Part shown: positions 36,880-46,451 of the stretch, in pieces
Position numbering within the stretch: the first letter of the stretch is position 1
Layout: every line of letters starts with the position of its first letter
Origin: Amaricoccus macauensis
GTDB lineage: Bacteria > Pseudomonadota > Alphaproteobacteria > Rhodobacterales > Rhodobacteraceae
DNA: 64,000 bases
Direction: 5' to 3'
Assembly (NCBI RefSeq): GCF_014201905.1
Contig: NZ_JACHFM010000006.1
Coordinates: 1-64,000, forward strand
Program-made: the position numbers and the translations under genes
Notes under the pieces: generated by a model
What the model was told of the DNA's origin: nothing
Databases searched by the model: none
What the model saw: the letters and a program-made list of their open reading frames with translations, nothing else

Positions 36880-38259
36880 TCACTTGTCTTCCAGCCCGGC
36901 CGGCGCCAGCCGCGCGAGATTGCGGTCGATCACCGAGGGCCGGCGGCCGGCGATCTCTGCCATGTCCGCCCGCCCCACGGCGCTGAGGACGAGGTTGCCG
37001 CCGAGAAAGCGCAGCGGCTCCGGCGGAAAGCGGCGCGCCCGACGGTCGACGAGGCCGTTCTCCGTCCAGCGCTCCCGCCGCCCGAGGGAGAGGCCCGCGA
37101 GGATGCGCCCGCCGATCTTGCTCGGATTGACGCCGTTGCCGCTCCAGCCGACGCCGTACGAGATGTGCTCCGCTCCGGCGAGGCGGCCGATGAGCGGCAG
37201 GCTGTCATAGGTGCGGTCGATCGGACCGGACCAGCTCCGGTCGATCGGCACGTCGGCGAGCGTGGGATAGACCCGGCGGAAATCGGCTTCAGCCGCGGCA
37301 ATGAGCGCCGCGTCACGGAACACCGCGTCCCCCGGCTCACCGGTAAAGCCAAGCCGACCGCCGCCCTTGCCGAAGACGATCCGCCCGCTCCGGGTGGTAC
37401 GGTAGTAATCGACGGTGGTCTGAGAGTCGGTGATGCTCTCGCCGCCCGTCCAGCCGATTTCCGCAAGCCGTTCGGGGATCGGCGGGGTCGCGACCACCGC
37501 GCTGGTGACGCAGATGAAGCGCGAGGCAAGCTCGGGCACGGTCGCCGCCCATGCATTCGTGGCGATGACCGCGCGCTCCGCCGTCACGGCGCCGCGCGGC
37601 GCCGTGAGCCGGACGGGACAGCCGCGAGAAGCGAGCGCAGCCGGCGTGTTCTCGAAGATCCGCACCCCGATCCCGCGCGCGATCCGGGCGAGCCCGAGCC
37701 CCAGCTTCGCCGGATGGATGGTGCCATTCATCGGCTCGAAGACACCCGAGAGATGCGCCGCGGAGCCGGTGCGCCGCGCCACCTCGTCGGGGTCGAGGCG
37801 CTCGAAGACATCGCCGCACCCAAGCCGCTCGGCGGTGCGCACGACACTCTCCCAGGCGCCCACATGGCCCTTCGTCGTCGCGGTCCAGAGCCAGCCGGCC
37901 CGGACGAACTCGGCATCGATGTGATGCGCGTCGAGAAACGGCCCGAGATCGCCCACCGCCTCGCTGGTCTGATCGGCGAGCCACACCGCATCCTCGGCAC
38001 CGCAGATCTTCAGCAGGCTCGCGATCTTCGGCCACCAGGACATGACGAAGCCGCCGTTGAGACCGGAGGCGCCGTGTCCGCAACGGCCCTTCTCGAGGAC
38101 CACCACGTCGCACGAAGGATCGAGCAGCCGCAGGTGGATCGCCGTCCAGAGCCCGACGAAGCCGCCGCCGACGATGGCCACGTCGGCCCGGACATCGCCC
38201 GTCAGCTCGGGCTGCGCCTCGCCCTGCCCTTCGATCTCGGCAAGCCAGAGAGAGGTCAT
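36880..38259 (-). CDS. DAO-family FAD-dependent amine/amino-acid oxidase
   Basis: A 459-residue oxidase of the glycine/D-amino-acid oxidase fold: VAIVGGGFVGLWTAIHL near residues 27-43, GASGLNGGFVMSWW, and GVGWSGNGVNPSKIGGRILA at the C-terminal flavin contact. GASGLNGGF resembles gamma-glutamylputrescine oxidase (PuuB) relatives. It lies 67 bases downstream of hyuB and belongs to that operon, so it likely oxidises an amine, N-methyl amino acid or a hydantoin product. The exact substrate is open. Confidence 0.75.
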   Translation of the reverse strand: MTSLWLAEIEGQGEAQPELTGDVRADVAIVGGGFVGLWTAIHLRLLDPSCDVVVLEKGRCGHGASGLNGGFVMSWWPKIASLLKICGAEDAVWLADQTSEAVGDLGPFLDAHHIDAEFVRAGWLWTATTKGHVGAWESVVRTAERLGCGDVFERLDPDEVARRTGSAAHLSGVFEPMNGTIHPAKLGLGLARIARGIGVRIFENTPAALASRGCPVRLTAPRGAVTAERAVIATNAWAATVPELASRFICVTSAVVATPPIPERLAEIGWTGGESITDSQTTVDYYRTTRSGRIVFGKGGGRLGFTGEPGDAVFRDAALIAAAEADFRRVYPTLADVPIDRSWSGPIDRTYDSLPLIGRLAGAEHISYGVGWSGNGVNPSKIGGRILAGLSLGRRERWTENGLVDRRARRFPPEPLRFLGGNLVLSAVGRADMAEIAGRRPSVIDRNLARLAPAGLEDK

Positions 38260-38326
38260 CGGTCGTCTCCGGATTCAGGCAATTGGAGGGGCCCCGCCGC
38301 CGGGCCTTTCGGCGGCGGGAAAAGGG

Positions 38327-40129
38327 TCAGGCGCGGAGCCGAGCGGTCTCGGCCTCGTCGATCGTCAGTGTGCCCGGGTCGATCGCGACGCCGTAGTCAC
38401 TGCGCGCCCGCTCGAGCGAGACATAGCCGTCGAGCACGTCCTCGAGGACCCGCTCCTTCGGCCGCTCGTGCGGGTTACCCCAGCCTCCGCCGCCGGTGCT
38501 CTCGAACATGAAGACCTCGTCGGGACCGAAATGATGCCCCGAGAGCAGCGGACTGCGCCACGTGCCATCGGGAGCAATCCCGCCGATCACCGTCGCCGAG
38601 CCGTCCGGGGCGATGTGGCTCGAACGCTGTACCACGCTCCGCCCGCCGCCGTTGACGCCGGGGCTGCCTTCCCGGGTGCGCGAGGTCTCCATGTTCATCT
38701 CGCCCTCGTGCAGGAAGCGAACCTTGAAGACCGCTCCGAGCCCGCCGCGGAACCTGCCGGCACCGGCGGAGTCGGGCCGAAGCTCGAAGCTCTCGTATTC
38801 GATCGGGAAAAGCAGTTCGGCGGTCTCGGCCATCATGTTCATGCAGTTGCCGAGCGGATCCATCGTCACCGACATGCCGTCATTGAAGGGCGTGCCGCCC
38901 CAGCCGCCGGCGGGCAGATCGGAGAAGACGTCTGCCCGCCCCTGCGCGTCGGTCGTCGAGGAAACGAACCAGTTGCATTCCGAGCACGTGGAGCCCGTCA
39001 CCCGGTCGGGGATCGCCTGCGCCAGCGCCTGCCAGATCGCCGACGTGATCTTCGACGACGCGACAGTGGTGCAACCGATCACCGGCGCCGGCCAGGACGG
39101 GTTCAGCCAGCTGTCCTTGGGGATATTGAGAGTGATCGGCCGGAACATCCCGGCGTTCGACGGCGCATGCGGCGCGAGGAAGAACTGCAGCGAATAGTAG
39201 GCCGCCGACGCCGTGTTGGCATAGGGCGAGTTGATGGAGCCCTTGCAGGTCGGATCCGACCCGGTGAAGTCCACCTCGATCTCCGAGCCCCTGACCCGGA
39301 GCGTCACCTTCACCTTCACGGGCTTCGGCGAGAAGCCATCGGTATCGGCGAAATCCTCGGCGGTGTAGGTGCCGTCCGGAATGTCCTCGATGCTCTTGCG
39401 GATGATGCGCTCGGTATAGCCGATCAGCTCGCGCATGCAGGACTGGACGGTCTCCCGGCCATAGCGGTCGGCCGCGCGCTGCAGCTCCTGCTCGGCGGCC
39501 TTGAGCGCGCCGAGGTGGGCCTGCAGGTCGCCCTCCACGAAATGCGGCGTGCGGGTGTTGTTGAGGATGATCGCGAGGAAGTCGCGATTGATCTTGTAGC
39601 CCTCGTAAAGCTTGATCGGCGGCAGCCGCAGCCCTTCGGCCGCCACATGGGTGCTGAACGACATGCCCCCCGCAGCACCGCCGCCGAGATCCATCCAGTG
39701 GCCTCGGCTGACGGCGAAGCCGATAAGTTCGCCCTCGTGATACACCGGCATCGTGAAGGTGATGTCGTTGGTGTGCGTGCCGCCCTGATACGGGTCGTTC
39801 AACGCGATGATGTCGCCCGGCTTCAGCGTCTCGACGGGGAAGCGCTTCACCGCCGCCTGCGCGCTGAACTGCATGGCGGCGAGGTGGACCGGACAGTTCG
39901 CCGCCTGCGCCAGCAGTTGCAGGTTGGCGTCGTAGACCGCGTTCGAGAAGTCGAGCACGTCCGCGAGGATCGGCGAGAACGACGTGCGCTGCATGATCGT
40001 CGTCATGCGGTTGCAGGCGTACTCGAAGGTGTTGCGCAGGACCTCGAAGGTCACCGGATCGACGTCACCGAAGTTGCCACGGGTCTCCGGGGCCCTCACG
40101 CGCGCCTTGGTCTCCGACATCTGGTTCAT
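38327..40129 (-). CDS. hyuB: Hydantoinase/oxoprolinase B subunit
   Basis: A 600-residue HyuB-type subunit of ATP-dependent hydantoinase or oxoprolinase-like enzymes. VTFEVLRNTFEYACNRM, GDIIALNDPYQGGTHTNDIT and DFTGSDPTCKGSINSPYAN are family hallmarks. N-methylhydantoinase of this type acts in creatinine breakdown, and the window also holds creatinase, but 30 kb away. The start is ATG 40129, 13 bases after the end of the hyuA reading frame. Confidence 0.85.
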   Translation of the reverse strand: MNQMSETKARVRAPETRGNFGDVDPVTFEVLRNTFEYACNRMTTIMQRTSFSPILADVLDFSNAVYDANLQLLAQAANCPVHLAAMQFSAQAAVKRFPVETLKPGDIIALNDPYQGGTHTNDITFTMPVYHEGELIGFAVSRGHWMDLGGGAAGGMSFSTHVAAEGLRLPPIKLYEGYKINRDFLAIILNNTRTPHFVEGDLQAHLGALKAAEQELQRAADRYGRETVQSCMRELIGYTERIIRKSIEDIPDGTYTAEDFADTDGFSPKPVKVKVTLRVRGSEIEVDFTGSDPTCKGSINSPYANTASAAYYSLQFFLAPHAPSNAGMFRPITLNIPKDSWLNPSWPAPVIGCTTVASSKITSAIWQALAQAIPDRVTGSTCSECNWFVSSTTDAQGRADVFSDLPAGGWGGTPFNDGMSVTMDPLGNCMNMMAETAELLFPIEYESFELRPDSAGAGRFRGGLGAVFKVRFLHEGEMNMETSRTREGSPGVNGGGRSVVQRSSHIAPDGSATVIGGIAPDGTWRSPLLSGHHFGPDEVFMFESTGGGGWGNPHERPKERVLEDVLDGYVSLERARSDYGVAIDPGTLTIDEAETARLRA

Positions 40130-40142
40130 GGTGTGCGATCCT

Positions 40143-42162
40143 TCACTGGGCCACGGAGACGACGAGATTGCCGCGGCGATCCATGCTGGCGTGGCAGGCC
40201 GGCGGGACGACCGCGATCGAGTCGAGATATTCGATGACCGCCGGCCCCTCGATCTCCGCGCCCGGAGCGAGGCGCGACCCGTCGTAGAGGCCGGAGTCGT
40301 ACCACTTGCCGTCGAAGTAGACGTCGCGCGACCTGCGCGGCGCGCTCTCCATCGCCTCGCCGAAGTCGTATTCCGGCGGCGACTGCAACGTCCCCGTGGC
40401 GGTGACGCCGAGTGCCACGAGCGCGATCTGGAACTGCTCGTCACTGACGCCGTACTCGCGCTGATGCGCCGCGTGGAACGCGTTCGCGATCTCGGGGATC
40501 TGCTCCGCCCGCAGGTCGCCGGAGGGGATGTCGGTCTCCACCTCGTAGGTCTGGCCGATGTAGCGCATCTGCGCGGTGCGGGTCGTCGTCATGTTGGCGA
40601 CGTCGATCCCGTCGAGCCGGAGCCGCGCCCGCGCGCCCTCCTCGAGTTCGGCATAGAGCCGGTTCACCGTTTCCGTGTCGACCGACTCGAGCGGCGCAAA
40701 GTGGAAGCTTTCGATATCGTGGCGGATGTTCATCGCCGTGGCACCAAAGGCCGACGCCACCCCCGCCTGTCGCGATCACCACCTTGGGGATGTTCATCGC
40801 CTGCGCCACGAAGGTCGCGTGCATCGGTCCCGCACCGCCGAAGCTCGCCAGCACGAAGTCGCGCGGATCACGGGCGCGCGCCACGACCACACCCTTCACC
40901 GCCTGCGCCATGGTCTCGCAGGAAATCTTGATCATGCCTTCCGCGGTCTCGAGCCGCGACAGGCCGATCTCCTCCGCCAGCCGGTCGATGGCCGCCTCCG
41001 CCGCCGCGCGGTCGAGAGTGAACTTGTCGTTCAGCGACGGATTGAGCCGGCCGAGCACGAGGTTTGCGTCGGTGATGGTCGGCTCCGTGCCGCCTCGGCC
41101 ATAGCACGCGGGCCCGGGCTCCGAGCCCGCGCTCTGCGGCCCGACGCGCAGCGAGCCGCCCTCGTCCACCCAGCCAACCGAGCCGCCACCGGCGCCGACG
41201 CTGTGGATGTCGAGCATCGGCACGCTGACCGGCACCTCCCACTGCAGTTCGTAGTCGCGGGTGATGAGCCCCTCGCCCTTCTCCACCAGCGACACGTCGA
41301 AGCTGGTGCCGCCGACGTCGGTGTGGATGATGTTCTCGAACCCGGTCGAGCGCGTGAGATAGCTTGCATAGGCCACGCCGCCGGCCGGTCCCGACTCGAT
41401 CAGCTCTTCGGGACGAAGCTTGGCGTTGTCTGCGCCCATCACCCCGCCGTTGCTCTTCAGGATCAGGAGCGTGCCCTTGAAACCGCGCTCGCTGAGCGCG
41501 TCCGAGAGGCGGTCGAAGTACTCGGTCATGATCGGCATCAGGCAGGCCCGGATCGCCGTCGTCGTGAAGCGGCCGTGCTCGCGGAAGACCGGCCGCGTCT
41601 CGGCCGAGATGACGATGTGCGCGTCGGGCGCGTGCTCCCGGAGGATCTCGCGCATCCGCTGCTCATGGGCCGGATTGGCGTAGGAGTTGATGAAGCCGAT
41701 GCCCACGGCCCGGATGCCGCGCGCGGCAATCTCGCGGGCGATCTCCGCGGCGCGGGTCTCGTCGAGCGGCCGGCGCACCTCACCGCCCGCGGACATCCGC
41801 TCGCCGATCGAGAAGCGGTTCCGCCGCCGGATCAGCGGCGCGGGCTTGGTCTGATAGGGATCGTAGAGCGACTTGCGATGCTGGCGTCCGATCTCGATCG
41901 TATCGCGAAAGCCGTCGGTGGTGACGAACGCCGCGTCGGGATAGTTGCGCTCGATGAGCGCGTTGGTGGCGGTCGTCGTACCGTGCATCAGGTAGGAGAT
42001 ATCGCCGAAGTCGATCCCGGCGGTCTCGATCGAGCTCAACACCCCCCGCGACCGGTCGTCCTTCGTCGTGAGCACCTTCGCCGTCCGATAACTCCCGTCC
42101 GCCTCGCTCCAGGCGAACAGGTCAGTGAACGTGCCTCCGACGTCGATCCCTACGCGCCACAT
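40143..42162 (-). pseudogene. hyuA: Hydantoinase/oxoprolinase A subunit, frameshifted
   Basis: HyuA is the ATP-binding partner of HyuB. The N-terminal part from ATG 42162 reads MWRVGIDVGGTFTDLF, then HGTTTATNALIE, LILKSNGGVMG and HTDVGGTSFDVSL up to KVVIATGGG. At a run of five C (five G on the coding strand) at 40760-40764 the frame breaks. The expected continuation (VASAFGATAMNIRHD to the natural end at 40143) is in the next frame. One G fewer would restore a continuous protein of about 672 residues. It may be a sequencing error, a recent mutation or slippage. No stop or other damage is seen in the two halves. Confidence 0.8.
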
Positions 42163-42191
42163 GCCAACCTCCCGTGTGATCTTTTTGATAA

Positions 42192-42250
42192 AGTGAATTA
42201 TCTAGCCAACAAATTCACTGTCAATCAGAATGATAGTGCATTTCTGCACT
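42192..42250. promoter_or_regulatory. Divergent hyuA / XRE regulator promoter with two dyads
   Basis: The AT-rich 278-base gap holds AGTGAAT-N14-ATTCACT (42192-42219) and a perfect AGTGCA-TTTC-TGCACT palindrome (42235-42250). Both lie close to the hyuA start, as expected for operator sites of the divergently encoded XRE-cupin repressor. No gene is seen in the gap. Confidence 0.45.
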
Positions 42251-42440
42251 TCGGTGTGACAAGGCTAACCATCTGGAATTAATGGTATTTTCGAGGATGA
42301 GTCCATCCCGATCGCACCAGAGGATCGTCATCCGAGCGGAAAATGATCGATTCGCGCGCACCATTTTCACACCGGTGAAGATTGCCCCGCTGAATCCCGG
42401 ATGGTAGCAATCGGGCGCGCCTGCGGAGGAGCAAGGACGA

Positions 42441-43094
42441 ATGGAGCGCGAGCTTCCCAAGATTCTGCGGCCCTCGACCCTTCGGGGGCCGGTGGAGGCC
42501 ACGAGCGAACAGGTGCGCATCGCCGATGTTCTCGAAGTCGACGCAGGTGTCGGCGAGGAAATCCGCAACCTCCGACGCGCCCGCGAGACGACGCTCTCAA
42601 CGCTGAGCGAGCTCACCGGCCTGTCGCAGGGCTACCTGAGCCAGATCGAGCGTGGTCTCTCCCGGCCATCGGTCAAGGCGCTGCACGCCATCAGCCGGGC
42701 GCTCGGCGTCACGATCAGCTGGTTCTTCCGCGCGACCGAGGACGGCGAGGAGCACCTGAAGGACTACGTGGTGCGCGCGGACAAGCGCCGCAGCCTGCAG
42801 TTCGAGAGCGGCATCACTGATGAGCTGCTCTCGCCCAACCTCTCCCGGCAGATCGAACTCCTGCGCTGCACCTTCCGGCCGCACTCCGAGAGCGGCACCG
42901 AGAGCTACACCCACCGCGGCGAGGAAGCGGGCATCGTCGTCTCCGGCACGCTGCATCTCTGGCTCGGCAGTGACGAGATCATCCTCAACGAAGGCGACAG
43001 CTTCGCCTTCCCGAGCGACGTGCCGCACAAGTACGCGAACCCCACCGATCAGGTCTCGGTCGTCATCTGGGCGATCACGCCCCCGTCCTACTGA
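42441..43094 (+). CDS. XRE-family regulator with cupin sensor domain
   Basis: A 217-residue repressor-type protein: helix-turn-helix near residues 42-95 (LSELTGLSQGYLSQIERG) and a C-terminal cupin (SYTHRGEEAGIVVSGTLHLWLG, EGDSFAFPSDVPHKYANP) that likely senses an amine or amino acid. It resembles PuuR. It is divergent from hyuA-hyuB-oxidase and probably controls that operon. It converges with the EamA gene seven bases away. Confidence 0.82.
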   Translation: MERELPKILRPSTLRGPVEATSEQVRIADVLEVDAGVGEEIRNLRRARETTLSTLSELTGLSQGYLSQIERGLSRPSVKALHAISRALGVTISWFFRATEDGEEHLKDYVVRADKRRSLQFESGITDELLSPNLSRQIELLRCTFRPHSESGTESYTHRGEEAGIVVSGTLHLWLGSDEIILNEGDSFAFPSDVPHKYANPTDQVSVVIWAITPPSY

Positions 43095-43101
43095 CCCCGC
43101 G

Positions 43102-43962
43102 TCACGCGAAGCGCTTGGCTCCGGCGACGCAGGCCACGACGATCACCGTGGACGCGATCATGGTCCACGCGATCGGCTCGCCCAGCAGGATTGCCGCCAG
43201 CACGAACCCGAAGAAGGGTTGCAGGAGTTGCAGCTGCCCTACCCCGGCGATCCCGCCAAGCGCGAGGCCGCGATACCAGAAGATGAACCCCACCAGCATC
43301 GAGAAGACCGACACGTAGGCGAGACCGATCCAGGCGGGCACCCCGATGTCCGCCCATCTCGCGGGCAGGGCAAGCAGGGCGATGCCCGCCATGATCGGCA
43401 GGGACAGCAACAACGCCCACGAGATGACCTGCCAACCGCCAAGACGCCGGGACAAGGTGGCCCCTTCGGCATAGCCAAGCCCGCAGACGAGGATCGCCGC
43501 GACCATGAGCAGATCGCCGACCAGCGTTCCGCCACCGCTGCCATGGAGGGCAAAACCCGCCACTGCGGCCGCGCCGATGACGGAGAAGACCCAGAACGGC
43601 GCGTGGGGACGCTCGCCACCGCGCACAACGCCGAAGATGGCCGTCGCCAGCGGCAGCAGCCCGATGAAGACAATCGAGTGCGCGGCGGTGATGTGCCGGA
43701 GCGCCAGCGCCGTGAGCAACGGGAACCCGACCACCACGCCGATGGCGACGAGCGTCAGGGGCAGGATATCGCGCCGTTCCGGCTTCGGCTGACGCAGTGC
43801 GAACAGGAATGCGGCGCCCAGCAAGGCGGCAATCACCGCGCGGGCAGATGTGAGAAACAGCGGCGAGAAGTCCGCAACGGCAACGCGCGTGGCCGGCAGC
43901 GACCCGCTGAAGATGATGACGCCAAGTAGGCCGCTGCCCAGACCCGTAGCCGTTCGTTCCAT
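43102..43962 (-). CDS. EamA/DMT-family transporter
   Basis: A 286-residue, ten-helix drug/metabolite transporter with two EamA repeats (FLTSARAVIAALLGAAFLF; later AYVSVFSMLVGFIFWYRGLA and QLQLLQPFFGFVLAAILLGE). The second repeat ending is typical of exporters such as RhaT/YdcZ relatives. ATG 43962 gives a normal first helix. It is divergent from the MocR regulator, which probably controls it. Substrate unknown. Confidence 0.82.
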   Translation of the reverse strand: MERTATGLGSGLLGVIIFSGSLPATRVAVADFSPLFLTSARAVIAALLGAAFLFALRQPKPERRDILPLTLVAIGVVVGFPLLTALALRHITAAHSIVFIGLLPLATAIFGVVRGGERPHAPFWVFSVIGAAAVAGFALHGSGGGTLVGDLLMVAAILVCGLGYAEGATLSRRLGGWQVISWALLLSLPIMAGIALLALPARWADIGVPAWIGLAYVSVFSMLVGFIFWYRGLALGGIAGVGQLQLLQPFFGFVLAAILLGEPIAWTMIASTVIVVACVAGAKRFA

Positions 43963-44025
43963 GTGCCCTCGCCTTCCCATGCGATCAGATAGCGATCCGG
44001 GGCTGGGCTGGACAGAAACAGCGGG

Positions 44026-44068
44026 ATACAATGTCAACGAACTGTATTGGTATTGATGCCCATACAAT
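44026..44068. promoter_or_regulatory. MocR-type ATACAAT repeats in the divergent promoter
   Basis: ATACAAT occurs at 44026-44032 and 44062-44068, with the inverted-like TGTATTGGTATTG at 44043-44055 between them. MocR/PdxR-type regulators often use direct repeats with such sequences. The repeats overlap the first codons of the long reading of the regulator, which favours a later start. Confidence 0.45.
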
Positions 44069-45479
44069 TCGGGAGACCGGCCCCTTGGACAGCCAGGCGA
44101 CGACACGCACGGAAGCCTTGATGGAGGCCGTCCGAAACAGGATCGCCAACCGCGTGCTCGGCCCCGGGGACCGGCTGCCATCGGTTCGCGGTTTCGCGGC
44201 AACCATGGGCGTCTCGCCGTCCACCGTGGTCGAGGCCTACGACCGACTGGAGGCCGAAGGCATCGTCCGGGCGCGTCGAGGCTCGGGGTTCTATGTCACC
44301 GGCGCCGATCTGCCCCCCATGGCTCTCGCGGAGATGGGGCCGCCGCGCGAGCGCAACGTCGACCCCTTCTGGGTGTCCCGACAATCCCTCGACGCCGATG
44401 CCTCGGTCCTGAAGCCCGGTTGCGGGTGGCTGCCGGCCGACTGGATGCCGAACGCAGCGCTTCGGCGAGGATTGCGGGCGCTCGGCCGTGCCGACGACAC
44501 GGTGCTGTCGGACTATGCCGGGACGCGCGGTTCGCCGGCCTTGCGGCGCCTTCTGCTTGGCCGGTTTGCCGACGAAGGCCTCCCGGCAACGGCGGACCAG
44601 ATCCTGCTGACCGCGTCGGGGACGCAGGCCATCGACCTCATATGCCGTCTGCTGCTGCGGCCCGGCGACACAGTCCTTGTCGATGATCCCTGCTACTTCA
44701 ACTTTCAGGCCCTGTTGCGCGCGCATCAGGTCAGGATCGTCGGCATCCCCTTCACACCGTCCGGGCCGGACGCCTCGGCCTTCGAGCAGGCTCTCGTGGT
44801 CGAGAAGCCGCGCCTCTACATCACCAACTCCGCGCTGCACAATCCGACCGGCGCGAGCCTTTCTCCTCAGGTGGCCCATCGCGTGCTGAGCGCGGCGACA
44901 ACACACGGCCTGACCATCGTGGAGGACGACATCTTCGCCGATTTCGAGCCCGCGTCGTCGCCGCGCCTGGCGATCCTGGACGGTCTCAACCGCGTCATTC
45001 GAGTTGGCAGCTTCTCCAAGACCCTCTCGGCGGCCGTGCGCTGCGGCTATATCGCGGCCCGGCCCGACTGGATCGAAGGGCTGGTCGATCTTCAGGTCGC
45101 GACCAGCTTCGGCGGCCCGAGCCCGGTTGCAACTGAACTGATCGCAAGCGTCCTCGCCGGGGGCGGCTATCGCAAGCACATGGACGAGGTCCGTCACCGG
45201 CTGGCCCGCGCGAGGAAAGACGCAATCGACCGGCTGCGCCCGCTTGGGATCACCCCCTGGATCATCCCGCGCGGCGGCTTCTACCTCTGGTGCCGCCTGC
45301 CCGACGGCCAGGATTCCACCGTGCTCGCGCAGCGCTGCATGGACGAGAATGTGGTCCTCGCGCCGGGAAACGTCTTCAGCATCTCGCAGTCCGCAGCGTC
45401 TTTCCTCCGCTTCAACGCCGCGCAACTGAACGACCCGCGCGTGTTCTCGGTCGTGCGGGAAGCAATGGCGAGAACCTGA
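44031..45479 (+). CDS. MocR-type regulator (GntR HTH plus aminotransferase domain)
   Basis: A 482-residue fusion: a GntR-type winged helix (RLPSVRGFAATMGVSPSTVV) followed by a fold-type I aminotransferase domain with LTASGTQAIDLICRLL, NPTGASLS and the PLP lysine in GSFSKTLSAAVRCGY. Such proteins bind PLP or an amino-acid aldimine and control transport or vitamin B6 genes. The N-terminus is uncertain: TTG 44085 (reading LDSQATTRTEAL) with GGGAGA upstream fits the family better than ATG 44031. The following 45480-45713 gap shows no gene. Confidence 0.85.
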   Translation: MSTNCIGIDAHTIRETGPLDSQATTRTEALMEAVRNRIANRVLGPGDRLPSVRGFAATMGVSPSTVVEAYDRLEAEGIVRARRGSGFYVTGADLPPMALAEMGPPRERNVDPFWVSRQSLDADASVLKPGCGWLPADWMPNAALRRGLRALGRADDTVLSDYAGTRGSPALRRLLLGRFADEGLPATADQILLTASGTQAIDLICRLLLRPGDTVLVDDPCYFNFQALLRAHQVRIVGIPFTPSGPDASAFEQALVVEKPRLYITNSALHNPTGASLSPQVAHRVLSAATTHGLTIVEDDIFADFEPASSPRLAILDGLNRVIRVGSFSKTLSAAVRCGYIAARPDWIEGLVDLQVATSFGGPSPVATELIASVLAGGGYRKHMDEVRHRLARARKDAIDRLRPLGITPWIIPRGGFYLWCRLPDGQDSTVLAQRCMDENVVLAPGNVFSISQSAASFLRFNAAQLNDPRVFSVVREAMART

Positions 45480-45713
45480 AACACCCCGAGGAGGCCTCCA
45501 GTCAGCCTGTATCCACCGTCCACTGTCACCGATGGCAGTACGACGACGCTGGTCGCTGCGCTCGCATGCCCGCCTGCGCAAGGAAGCGATTCCCGACTGA
45601 CCTTTCCCCGCGTTCAGGGCCGCGCCAAACTGGAATCTCCCGGTTTGTGCACTGCTCCCGAACCTTGGGCCGCGCGGAGCCGGAATGTCCGGGTCTCTTG
45701 CGGGCGGCGCGCT

Positions 45714-46451
45714 TCACGGCCCCGGGTGCGCCGTGCTCCCCGGCGGACGCGCCCGATCGGCGAGCACGCCGAAGGCTTCATGCAGGAGCAGCGCAAGCGC
45801 CGCGGTCAGGAGCCCACCCTGAAGAACGAAGGCGAGGTTCATCACGTTGATCCCGGCGATAATGACTTCGCCCAGCGTGCGCGCCGCGACCGTCGACCCG
45901 ATCGCCGCCGTCGAGAGCGAGATCACCGCCGAGAGGCGCAGCCCCTCGAGGATCAGCGGCGCCGCCAGCGGCAGCTCCACCCGGAACAGCCGCTGGCGCG
46001 GGGTGAGCCCCATCCCGTCAGCGGCGGTCCGCACCGATACCGGCACCGACCCGAAGCCTGCGAGCGCCGACTCGAAGATCGGCAGCAGCCCGTAGAGGAA
46101 CAGCGCCATGAGCGCCGGCAACGCGCCGAAGCCGAAAATCGGCACGCAGATCGCCAGCACGGCGACCGGCGGCAGGGTCTGGCCGAACGTCACCACCGCC
46201 CGGGCCAGCGGCAGCACTCTCCCCTGCCCCGGCCGCGTCACCCAGATCGCGAGGCCAACCCCGAGCAGCGCCGAGGGCAAGAGAGCAGCCGCAACCAGCA
46301 GCAAGTGCGCGGCAGCGAGCCCCGCGAGCGACGCCCGGTCATAGAGGATCGGCCCACCCGGCGGTGCGAACGGCCGGAGCAGCGGCTCGAAGGCACCGGG
46401 CATCGCCAGGAACGCGCCCGTCACCGCCGCGAGCCCGAGGCTCGCCTTCAT
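45714..46451 (-). CDS. yehW: Osmoprotectant ABC transporter permease (YehW-like)
   Basis: A 245-residue permease with about five to six helices and an EAA-type loop (RTAADGMGLTPRQRLFRVELPLA) typical of glycine betaine/choline-type importers. The gene order osmF-yehY-yehX-yehW matches E. coli, where the system is a low-affinity betaine transporter. Its start overlaps the ATPase stop by four bases. Confidence 0.78.
   Translation of the reverse strand: MKASLGLAAVTGAFLAMPGAFEPLLRPFAPPGGPILYDRASLAGLAAAHLLLVAAALLPSALLGVGLAIWVTRPGQGRVLPLARAVVTFGQTLPPVAVLAICVPIFGFGALPALMALFLYGLLPIFESALAGFGSVPVSVRTAADGMGLTPRQRLFRVELPLAAPLILEGLRLSAVISLSTAAIGSTVAARTLGEVIIAGINVMNLAFVLQGGLLTAALALLLHEAFGVLADRARPPGSTAHPGP

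Noticed and set aside
45480-45713. Gene or terminator between the MocR regulator and yehW
   Set aside because: No convincing frame, hairpin with T-tract or repeat was seen.
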